Assembly (NCBI GenBank): GCA_028274885.1
Contig: JAQCMX010000217.1
Location: forward strand, 1 to 5,992
Length of the DNA: 5,992 nt
Direction: 5' to 3'
DNA from: Haloarculaceae archaeon
Lineage (GTDB): Archaea > Halobacteriota > Halobacteria > Halobacteriales > Haloarculaceae
Below the pieces are notes generated by a model. That model made no database searches. It saw only the letters and a list, made by a program, of their open reading frames with translations, and was not told the origin of the DNA. A program made the translations under genes and the position numbers. This document shows, one piece after another, positions 1 to 5,232 of the stretch (position 1 is its first letter; each line of letters begins with the position of its first letter).

Positions 1-1
1 G

Positions 2-220
2 GACGTGCGGCTGAAACAGTCCATCTTGGAGGAGACGTACAACAACCGGACAGGAGTCGAACGAACCAACGACGCAGTCAAGGACTGCGGCCTCGGGCAC
101 GTCTGCGCCCGAGGCCGCGTCCACGCACGGACAGAAGTGTTCCTTGCGCTGTGTCTCCGACTTGTCGTGGCCATCACCAACTACGAGCGAGGAAACAATC
201 CGGACTGTGAGAAGCTATGA
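2..220 (+). pseudogene. C-terminal part of an IS4-type transposase (cut by window edge)
   Basis: The frame is open from the window edge (base 2) to TGA at 218-220 and gives 72 residues. This is only the tail of a DDE transposase, whose full length is usually several hundred residues. Near its start it carries Y13-N-N-R16-T-G-V-E20, followed six residues later by K27. This is exactly the Y-(2)-R-(3)-E-(6)-K signature of the IS4 superfamily, whose Glu is the third catalytic acid. The rest (residues 28-72) is rich in Arg, Val and Leu and ends in NYERGNNPDCEKL, a style familiar from haloarchaeal insertion-sequence transposases. The GTG at base 5 is in frame but is probably not the true start, because the open frame continues upstream. 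I cannot tell from the window whether the upstream part is intact, so the element may be complete and active or a remnant. The exact IS name cannot be given. The family-level call is fairly secure; the pseudogene status is not. Confidence 0.7.
87..118. repeat. 12-bp perfect inverted repeat (hairpin) inside the transposase gene
   Basis: GCGGCCTCGGGC at 87-98 is the exact reverse complement of GCCCGAGGCCGC at 107-118, with an 8-base loop (acgtctgc). A G-T wobble could extend the stem at 86/119. The stem lies within codons for residues C-G-L-G to R-G-R-V of the transposase tail, just after the YREK motif. It would form a very stable GC-rich RNA hairpin. Whether it has a function (limiting transposase translation or transcription) or simply reflects codon choice is unknown. 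Confidence 0.8.
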
Positions 221-259
221 GATGGATTCTATGACAGGCTCCTATGAGATTGATTCTAT
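215..259. repeat. 18-bp direct repeat at the downstream edge of the IS fragment
   Basis: CTATGAGATGGATTCTAT (215-232) recurs as CTATGAGATTGATTCTAT (242-259). The copies match at 17 of 18 positions and lie 27 bp apart. The first copy includes the transposase stop codon (218-220), so the pair sits where the right end of the element would be expected. It could be a small tandem duplication, a transposase-binding subterminal repeat, or a scar of element decay. No matching left end is visible because the window begins inside the element. Confidence 0.75.
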
Positions 260-390
260 CCCACCCCTGGTATCGATGGGCTTCGTATCGTCGATGCGTC
301 GATCATGCCGACGATCACCAGCGGGACTACTAACGCCCCGATGTCATAATTGCTGAGAAAGCCGCTGACCTCATCAATTAGCTGTAGCAT
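256..390 (-). CDS. possible small membrane peptide, 44 aa, unrecognised
   Basis: On the minus strand an ATG at 390-388 opens a 44-codon frame ending at TAG (258-256). The product starts MLQLIDEVSGFLSNYDIG, continues with a hydrophobic run of about 14 residues (ALVVPLVIVGMI, residues 19-30), and ends in a short polar tail. It would be a single-pass membrane peptide. AGGA on the minus strand (399-396) lies 5 nt upstream of the ATG, a reasonable Shine-Dalgarno position. The stop overlaps the second copy of the direct repeat at 242-259. I recognise no family. It may be a genuine small gene, the surviving end of a gene disrupted by the neighbouring insertion sequence, or chance. Codon use is not strongly biased, so confidence is low. 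Confidence 0.3.
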   Translation of the reverse strand: MLQLIDEVSGFLSNYDIGALVVPLVIVGMIDASTIRSPSIPGVG

Positions 391-476
391 CTACGTCCTA
401 TTCTGACCGAGTAAGGTCTGATTTTCACAACTCAAATGCTATTTCGCGTCCAATTTGAACTGTCTTAGCCGATGAG

Positions 477-482
477 TTTATT
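477..482 (+). promoter_or_regulatory. TATA box candidate for the BAM-domain gene
   Basis: TTTATT sits about 28-33 bp upstream of the ATG at 510. That is the spacing expected if transcription starts at or within a few bases of the start codon, as in the leaderless mRNAs common in haloarchaea. No good Shine-Dalgarno sequence precedes the ATG, which fits a leaderless transcript. It also argues for ATG 510 over TTG 489 as the start. Confidence 0.45.
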
Positions 483-509
483 GGTTAGTTGGCTGGTAGT
501 ATCTCGAAA

Positions 510-1316
510 ATGGATCCACGACCAGGAAGACGGTTGACCGACTGGCGATGGCTGATTCGATATGCAGTCACGAATCCAAAACAGGCACTGGTATACGGTG
601 CTATCGCGGGCGTGGTGATCGCAGTCGTCACGGCATCATTTGCCATTGAGGCCATCCCGGAATGGATTGGGGCGTTGGTCGCTGGGCTGGCACTGATCGC
701 CATCGCTCAAAAGTCAATCCAGCGTGCCCGCTTACTCTGGGCAGCTAACAAGCAATCAACGGGATCTGTCACCGATGGCGTAGTTGGTGTCTCAGGGGAA
801 GCCGTCGCCGCGGATGATCGGCGACTAACTTCCAAGCACATGGACAAGGACTGTCTCGCCTATGAGTCTACGTCAACCAGGCGGACTAATCAGGGCCAAG
901 GAAGCACAAGCACAAAGAGCGTTTACCAGAACGTGCTTCCGTTTTTCGTTGACGACGGTTCGGGAAAAGTCTTAGTTGACGCCTCAAAAGGGACAGTGAC
1001 ATTGACACCCGATCAGACTGACTCTAGCGGCTCAAAAAATGTCAAAGAGGGGGTAATTCGTGAGGGTGACCGAGTTTCAGTCTATGGGGAGGTCGAACGG
1101 ACGTCTCCCGAAACCCTGGAAGATGAAAGTGCGACCTCTGATGCAAAAACAGTCATCACTACTGGGTCCAAATACGGTGATGTAGTGGTGACTGATAGAT
1201 CTGCAAAGCGTGTACTAGCAGGTCAAATTGTCTACGGGTTGGCGTGGATCGGTATTGGAGGTATCTTGATTGGCATCGCAATCGGGTCGGCTACCGGCTT
1301 GGTATCTATATTATAA
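510..1316 (+). CDS. membrane protein with a BAM/GIDE-like domain, no RING finger
   Basis: A 268-residue protein. I chose ATG 510; an in-frame TTG at 489 would add 7 residues but has no supporting signal. Residues 27-46 and 52-66 form two hydrophobic segments separated by a short acidic turn (E47, E51), and 240-265 form a third membrane segment at the C terminus. The soluble middle (about 85-230) resembles the BAM ('beside a membrane')/GIDE domain known from mitochondrial MUL1/MULAN and from prokaryotic homologues. It shows GVSGEAVA (93-100), a C-L-A-Y-E strand (115-119), LPFFVDDGSGKVLVDA (143-158), and REGDRVSVYGEVE (184-196). Unlike MUL1 there is no RING finger; the chain ends with the last membrane helix. 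So ligase activity is not expected and the role is unknown; a membrane-linked binding or signalling role is only inference. The gene is AT-richer than the trp genes and stands alone between an IS fragment and non-coding DNA, which suggests an accessory origin. The coding call is strong and the domain call moderate. Confidence 0.8.
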   Translation: MDPRPGRRLTDWRWLIRYAVTNPKQALVYGAIAGVVIAVVTASFAIEAIPEWIGALVAGLALIAIAQKSIQRARLLWAANKQSTGSVTDGVVGVSGEAVAADDRRLTSKHMDKDCLAYESTSTRRTNQGQGSTSTKSVYQNVLPFFVDDGSGKVLVDASKGTVTLTPDQTDSSGSKNVKEGVIREGDRVSVYGEVERTSPETLEDESATSDAKTVITTGSKYGDVVVTDRSAKRVLAGQIVYGLAWIGIGGILIGIAIGSATGLVSIL

Positions 1317-1407
1317 TTCTCTTACAAACTGACTAGAGCACTTGGCAATCATGGAGACTGGCGGTACGCAAATTAGTCAATTACAATTTCACCCCCAAAC
1401 CAAGACA

Positions 1408-1612
1408 ATGATATCGAGAGGAATGAATTTGCCATTTCTAAACAAGACAGAAATGACACTGAGATGATGAACCAGCAAGTCCCAGCTCAGAAAAGAATGA
1501 GCGGGTTGAACTAACGAAACGACCTCCCGAGCTTGCCATCGGAAGTGGTATAGCTGCTGTCGGGGCAACTATGTACATGCTGAAACATGGTCTCATGGAC
1601 GGTTCAGTGTAA
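1408..1612 (+). pseudogene. probable frameshifted small gene with one membrane segment
   Basis: Two adjoining frames look like parts of one small protein. The first runs from ATG 1408 (second ATG at 1423) to TGA 1465-1467 and gives MISRGMNLPFLNKTEMTLR. The second is open from 1463 to TAA 1610-1612, gives 49 residues, and has no usable start of its own before the ATG at 1571. It begins acidic and Ser/Pro-rich (DDEPASPSSEKNERVEL), continues TKRPPE, then has a hydrophobic stretch LAIGSGIAAVGATMYML and ends KHGLMDGSV. The acidic linker followed by a membrane helix is plausible haloarchaeal protein. A one-base change near 1459-1463 would join the frames into about 67 residues. I recognise no family. 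It may be a decayed gene or, less likely, a programmed frameshift. It could also be chance, since no strong codon bias supports it. Confidence 0.35.
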
Positions 1613-1728
1613 TAGACTCGCGTCTTGTATCTTGCATACCAGTACAGATATCATATTCCTGTGGGGGATTTCAGCAGCCAGTTCACGCCGCCCCTGACTG
1701 GTTGAGAATAATTCTATGACACGCTGTA

Positions 1729-1808
1729 ATACTGTTGGCTGTAACTGATCTACGATATTCGCCACCACGTGGTGGGAAAATTCCTGAAAGACGTACAGCC
1801 AACAGTAT
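1729..1808. repeat. 80-bp concentric palindrome upstream of the trp promoter
   Basis: The outer arms ATACTGTTGGCTGTA (1729-1743) and TACAGCCAACAGTAT (1794-1808) are perfect 15-bp reverse complements. Between them, CCACCACGTGGTGG (1762-1775) is a perfect 14-bp palindrome. Both have the same centre, 1768/1769, because the two spacers are exactly 18 bases each. The spacers themselves pair at only about 7 of 18 positions. The structure is therefore one large two-fold symmetric site with two conserved zones. It ends about 50 bp before the trpD TATA box, so it is not in the trp mRNA if the promoter at 1859 is right. It may be a binding site for an oligomeric regulator, a cruciform or origin-like element, or a tiny inverted-repeat mobile element. 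No flanking target duplication is seen. Confidence 0.85.
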
Positions 1809-1854
1809 AAGCCGAGATTCCCTTGGTCTGCCCTCCAACACCCTGTGAGTCGAC

Positions 1855-1894
1855 ACACTTATATTAGTGTACGGATTTGTTCATCGTAATACGA
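1855..1894. promoter_or_regulatory. two dyads over the trp TATA box and start site (possible operators)
   Basis: ACACT (1855-1859) and AGTGT (1866-1870) flank TATATT, and the 16-bp unit is symmetric at all but one pair (1860/1865), centred on the TATA box. A second dyad, TCGTA-A-TACGA (1884-1894), is centred on 1889, where transcription should begin. A protein bound at either site would block TBP or RNA polymerase, which would suit repression by tryptophan. The two dyads do not share a sequence, so they need not bind the same factor. The sequence shows the symmetry; the operator role is inference. Confidence 0.35.
1859..1866 (+). promoter_or_regulatory. TATA box of the trpDFEG operon
   Basis: TTATATTA is a good haloarchaeal TATA element. 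It predicts a start near 1888-1892, leaving a leader of about 25-30 nt before the trpD ATG at 1917. It is the only strong TATA-like element close to the operon, and the genes downstream overlap without gaps, so all four genes are probably transcribed from here. It is embedded in an imperfect 16-bp dyad (1855-1870), listed separately. Confidence 0.6.
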
Positions 1895-1905
1895 ACTAGT
1901 ACATT

Positions 1906-1910
1906 GGTGG
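1906..1910 (+). promoter_or_regulatory. ribosome binding site of trpD
   Basis: GGTGG lies 6 nt before the ATG at 1917 and partly matches the GGAGGTGATC complement of archaeal 16S rRNA. It supports this ATG and a leadered transcript. Confidence 0.5.
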
Positions 1911-1916
1911 ATTCAA

Positions 1917-2921
1917 ATGCAAGAGTTTATCGAACGTGTTACTGACGGTAAAGATCTCGGGCAGGATGAGGCGCGGGAGGCATCCAGGCTCGTCTTCGAG
2001 GAGGCAACCGACTCACAGATCGGCGCATTGCTGACGGCCCTGCGGGCCAAAGGTGAGACGGAGGCAGAGATCGCGGGGTTCGCCGAGGGAATGCGCGACG
2101 CCGCCCGAACTATCGATCCCGACCGGGAGACGCTGGTCGACACCTGTGGCACCGGCGGCGATGACTACGATACCATCAACGTCTCGACGACCAGCGCGGT
2201 CGTGGCCGCGGGCGTTGGCGTTCCGATCGCGAAACACGGGAACTACTCCGTCTCCTCGTCCTCGGGGAGTGCTGACGTCCTCGAGGAGGTTGGGGTCACG
2301 GTCGACGCCGAGCCGCCGGCGGTCGAGCGAGCAATCGAGGAGCGCGGAATCGGCTTCATGCTTGCGCCTGTCTTTCACCCGGCGATGAAGGCGGTCATCG
2401 GTCCGCGCCAGGAACTGGGGATGCGGACGATTTTCAACGTGCTCGGCCCGTTGACCAACCCTGCGGGGGCCGACGCCCAGGTCGTGGGTGTCTACGATCC
2501 GGATCTCGTGGCGGTCGTCGCGCGGGCGCTCGCACGGATGGATGTCGAACGGGCGCTCGTGGTTCACGGTTCCGGCCTCGACGAGATCGCCGTCCACGGC
2601 GAGACGACCGTCGTGGAGGTCGACGGCGACGGGACCGAGGAGTATACGCTCACGCCGGGCAACCTGGGTCTGAAACGGCATCCGGTCGCGGACATCGCCG
2701 GCGGGCAGCCAGCCGACAACGCCGCGGATATGCAGGGGATCATCACCGGTGAACTCCAGGGGGCAAAACGCGACATCATCCTCGCCAACGCGGGCGCCGC
2801 CCTCTACGTCGCCGGTGAGACCGATTCGATCGCAGAGGGAGTTGAACGGGCCCGCCACGGCATCAATTCCGGTGAGGCGGCCGAGAAACTGGACGAACTC
2901 AGGCGTGTCACCACACAATGA
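1917..2921 (+). CDS. trpD: anthranilate phosphoribosyltransferase TrpD
   Basis: Transfers the phosphoribosyl group of PRPP to anthranilate, giving N-(5'-phosphoribosyl)anthranilate, in the cytoplasm; this is step two of tryptophan synthesis. At 334 residues it is normal length for the family. An N-terminal helical region (1-70) resembles the TrpD/nucleoside phosphorylase-III N-domain. The PRPP site DTCGTGGD is at 75-82. KHGN (106-109) is followed by the Ser/Gly loop SSSSGSAD (113-120). R170, in the segment before the FNVLGPLTNPA motif (173-183), matches the family's anthranilate-contact Arg. D222-E223 in GLDEIAVHG matches the metal-binding acidic pair. Position 110 is Tyr where many bacterial enzymes have Arg (KHGNR). 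The ATG follows a promoter and GGTGG, and the stop shares ATGA with trpF. The protein contains no tryptophan. It is the first gene of trpDFEG and should function as a dimer, as known family members do. Confidence 0.97.
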   Translation: MQEFIERVTDGKDLGQDEAREASRLVFEEATDSQIGALLTALRAKGETEAEIAGFAEGMRDAARTIDPDRETLVDTCGTGGDDYDTINVSTTSAVVAAGVGVPIAKHGNYSVSSSSGSADVLEEVGVTVDAEPPAVERAIEERGIGFMLAPVFHPAMKAVIGPRQELGMRTIFNVLGPLTNPAGADAQVVGVYDPDLVAVVARALARMDVERALVVHGSGLDEIAVHGETTVVEVDGDGTEEYTLTPGNLGLKRHPVADIAGGQPADNAADMQGIITGELQGAKRDIILANAGAALYVAGETDSIAEGVERARHGINSGEAAEKLDELRRVTTQ

Positions 2922-3586
2922 CGGCACAACCACGGGTCAAGATCTGCGGGATCACGCGGGCCGAGGACCGGGATGTCGCGATTCGGGCGGGTGCGAACGC
3001 CATTGGATTTATCACTGACGTGCCGATCGAGACGCCGCGGGAACTCGAACCGGACCGGGCGAAAGATCTCGTTGCGGATGTCCCACCGTTCGTGAGTTCG
3101 GTGCTCGTGACCATGCCAGAGAGCGTCCAGCAGGCGGTGTCTCTCCAGCGGACAGTCGCCGCCGACACACTCCAGATCCACGGGGACCTCCCGCCGGAGA
3201 AACTCGGCGGACTGGGTGAGCGCGTCGACGCCCGCATTATCGCCGCAGTCGATGCCGACGACCCGGAGATCGAGGCCCACGCGGCACACGCTGATGCTGT
3301 CCTGGTAGACACCACGGACGAACGCGGCGCTGGCGGAACCGGCGAGCCCCACGACTGGACGCGTACCCGCGAACATGTGGAACGACTCGCGGTCCCGGTT
3401 GTCCTCGCCGGTGGCCTGACGCCGACCAACGTCGCTGAGGCTATCGAGGTTGTCCGCCCGTACGCGGTCGATACAGCGAGCGGTGTCGAACGTGCTGTGG
3501 ATAGCACCGACGACCGACAGTCCGGGGTGAAAGACCACGACGCGATGAGGGCGTTCCTCGCGGCAGCCAGGGGTGAACTGGCGTGA
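2918..3586 (+). CDS. trpF: phosphoribosylanthranilate isomerase TrpF
   Basis: Catalyses the Amadori rearrangement of N-(5'-phosphoribosyl)anthranilate to CdRP, the step after TrpD, on a TIM barrel. It has 222 residues, slightly longer than many bacterial versions (about 200-210). The hallmark order is complete: KICGIT (8-13) with the general-base Cys10; QIHGD (86-90); VLVDTT (128-133) with the general-acid Asp131; the phosphate-binding loop GAGGTG (137-142) followed by HDW (145-147); LAGGLTP (163-169); and VDTASGVE (184-191) in the last phosphate-binding strand. It is a free-standing enzyme, not fused to TrpC. The ATG overlaps the trpD stop by 4 nt (ATGA). No clear Shine-Dalgarno sequence precedes it, so translation is probably coupled to trpD by reinitiation. 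There is one tryptophan, W147. Confidence 0.96.
   Translation: MTAQPRVKICGITRAEDRDVAIRAGANAIGFITDVPIETPRELEPDRAKDLVADVPPFVSSVLVTMPESVQQAVSLQRTVAADTLQIHGDLPPEKLGGLGERVDARIIAAVDADDPEIEAHAAHADAVLVDTTDERGAGGTGEPHDWTRTREHVERLAVPVVLAGGLTPTNVAEAIEVVRPYAVDTASGVERAVDSTDDRQSGVKDHDAMRAFLAAARGELA
3570..3576 (+). promoter_or_regulatory. ribosome binding site of trpE
   Basis: GGGGTGA inside the end of trpF lies 6 nt before the GTG at 3583. It matches the GGTGA part of the archaeal Shine-Dalgarno consensus. It fixes the non-ATG start of trpE and suggests independent loading in addition to coupling. Confidence 0.65.
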
Positions 3587-5232
3587 ACCACCTGCTCGAC
3601 CGGGACCGCGAGTCGTTCGTCGAACTCGTCGAGTCCGGCCGACACGGGTCCGGGGCGGGGTCGACCGGTGAGTCCGACCCGGTCGTCGTCCGAACCGAGG
3701 CCACACTCGACGTCTCCATCGATCCGCTCGACGCCTACGCCGCCCTCACCGGACGGACGACCGACGCCCCCGGCGGCGAGTACACCTTCCTGCTCGAAAG
3801 TGCACAAAAGGTCGCCTCCAGCGACCCCGACGGGGCTTTCGCGCCGGCCCGCGAGGACCGCCACGCCAGATTTTCATTCGTCGGATACGACCCCGAGGCG
3901 GTGGTGACAGTCGACGACACCGACACCGAGATCGAGTGTCTCGGGACACGATACGAGGATCTGTTCGGCCCGCCGGATGGTGATACGCTCGACGACCTGC
4001 GCAGGACGCTCCCGACGGTCACGTTACGGGGCTTTCCCGACCGGGACCGCCAGACACTCGACGGCGGCCTGGTTGGCTTTCTCGCCTACGACGCGGTGTA
4101 CGATCTCTGGCTCGACGAGGTGGGCGTCGAGCAACCCGACTCCCGCTATCCGGACGCACAGTTTGTTCTGTCGACGAAGACGGTCGCGTTCGACCACGCC
4201 GATCGGTCGGTCTCGCTGGTGTTTACCCCGATCGTTCGGGCCGGTGACGACCCCGGCAGACGCTACGACGAACTTCGGACCGAGACTGCCCGTGTCGCGG
4301 AGATACTCGGGGACTGTTCCGCCCTCGAAACCGGCGGGTTCCGGCGCGAGCGCGAGCAAGCGGGACCACGCGAGGAGTACGAGACGGCGGTCGAACGCAC
4401 CAAAGAATCCGTCGTCAATGGCGACATCTACCAGGGTGTTATTTCGCGCAAGCGCGAACTGTACGGGGACGTGGACCCCTTAGGGCTGTACGAGTCACTC
4501 CGCGAGGTCAACCCCTCACCGTATATGTACCTGCTCGATTACGGTGACCGGACGATTGTCGGAGCCAGCCCCGAGACGCTGGTCTCGGTCAGCGACGGCC
4601 GGATCGTCTCGAACCCCATCGCTGGCACCTGTTCCCGTGGGACCAGCCCGGTGGAGGATAGACGACTGGCCGGCGAGATGCTCGCAGACGGCAAGGAACG
4701 CGCCGAACACACGATGCTGGTCGATCTCGCGCGCAACGACGTCCGCAGGGTGGCTGCCCCGGGCAGTGTTCGGGTCGAGGAGTTCATGAACGTGCTGAAA
4801 TACTCTCACGTCCAGCACATCGAATCGACGGTCACCGGGACATTAGACGACGAATATGACGCTTTTGACGCTGTCAGGGCCTCGTTCCCGGCGGGGACCC
4901 TCTCGGGGGCACCGAAGATCCGGGCCATGGAGATCATCGACGACCTCGAGCACGAACCCCGGGGTCCCTACGGGGGTGGTGTTGGCTACATCTCCTGGCA
5001 GGACGATGCAGACTTTGCGATCGTGATCCGCTCGGCCACAATCGACGACCTGGGGGAACGCTTCGAGGCATCCAAACGGATCACTGTCCAGGCCGGTGCG
5101 GGAATCGTCGCCGACAGCGATCCGTCCGCGGAGTACGAGGAGACCGAACAAAAGATGGACGGGGTACTGGACGCGCTTGACGACATCAGGGTGACAGACG
5201 GGACCGAACTGACAGGCGAGGTACAACGATGA
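3583..5232 (+). CDS. trpE: anthranilate synthase component I TrpE
   Basis: The chorismate-binding subunit: it converts chorismate plus ammonia (delivered by TrpG) to anthranilate and pyruvate, the committed step. It has 549 residues, a usual archaeal length. The GTG start is supported by GGGGTGA upstream and a 4-nt GTGA overlap with trpF. Residues 1-40 are a variable Gly/Ser/Glu-rich N terminus. LLES (70-73) is the feedback tryptophan-binding motif, so inhibition by tryptophan is likely. The catalytic domain shows GDIYQGVISRK (280-290), NPSPYMYLL (310-318), GASPETL (327-333), PIAGT (345-349), KERAEHTMLVDLARND (371-386) with the metal-ligand Glu375, YSHVQHIES (407-415) with the conserved His412, FPAGTLSGAPKIRAMEIID (435-453), GPYGGGVGYIS (461-471), and AGAGIVADSDP (504-514) followed by EET (519-521). 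The usual TRPRG loop after PIAG reads TCSRG (349-353), which keeps the last Arg. There are only two tryptophans. PabB is a less likely alternative given the trp context. Confidence 0.97.
   Translation: MNHLLDRDRESFVELVESGRHGSGAGSTGESDPVVVRTEATLDVSIDPLDAYAALTGRTTDAPGGEYTFLLESAQKVASSDPDGAFAPAREDRHARFSFVGYDPEAVVTVDDTDTEIECLGTRYEDLFGPPDGDTLDDLRRTLPTVTLRGFPDRDRQTLDGGLVGFLAYDAVYDLWLDEVGVEQPDSRYPDAQFVLSTKTVAFDHADRSVSLVFTPIVRAGDDPGRRYDELRTETARVAEILGDCSALETGGFRREREQAGPREEYETAVERTKESVVNGDIYQGVISRKRELYGDVDPLGLYESLREVNPSPYMYLLDYGDRTIVGASPETLVSVSDGRIVSNPIAGTCSRGTSPVEDRRLAGEMLADGKERAEHTMLVDLARNDVRRVAAPGSVRVEEFMNVLKYSHVQHIESTVTGTLDDEYDAFDAVRASFPAGTLSGAPKIRAMEIIDDLEHEPRGPYGGGVGYISWQDDADFAIVIRSATIDDLGERFEASKRITVQAGAGIVADSDPSAEYEETEQKMDGVLDALDDIRVTDGTELTGEVQR
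5218..5222 (+). promoter_or_regulatory. ribosome binding site of trpG
   Basis: GAGGT at the end of trpE lies 6 nt before the ATG at 5229. It supports this start over the in-frame GTG at 5280, which would remove the first 17 residues. Confidence 0.6.

Noticed and set aside
287..315. Inverted repeat ATCGTCG/CGACGAT in the spacer after the IS fragment
   Set aside because: The arms are only 7 bp with a 15-base unpaired loop in a stretch full of CGAT-like words; chance explains it.
144..356. 70-aa plus-strand frame running through the direct repeat
   Set aside because: It overlaps the transposase tail in another frame; its repeated SYEMDS/SYEIDS only reflects the DNA repeat.
489..509. TTG start adding 7 residues to the BAM-domain protein
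   Set aside because: There is no ribosome site, and the TATA spacing fits ATG 510 better.
1604..1858. 84-aa minus-strand open frame starting with GTG between the frameshifted gene and the trp promoter
   Set aside because: It contains the whole 80-bp palindrome, shows no haloarchaeal third-position bias, has no recognisable motif and is not acidic. It is probably chance, though a decayed gene cannot be excluded.
1867..1916. Tryptophan leader peptide or attenuator in the trp leader
   Set aside because: The predicted leader is only about 25-30 nt, with no Trp codons in a short frame and no alternative hairpins.
2013..2933. 306-aa minus-strand open frame opposite trpD
   Set aside because: It lies antisense to an unmistakable trpD. 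Long antisense frames are usual in GC-rich genes, and the translation shows no domain.
2804..3864. Two long minus-strand frames (about 300 and 318 aa) opposite trpF and the start of trpE
   Set aside because: They are low-complexity, Arg- or Ser-rich translations antisense to genes with complete catalytic motifs.
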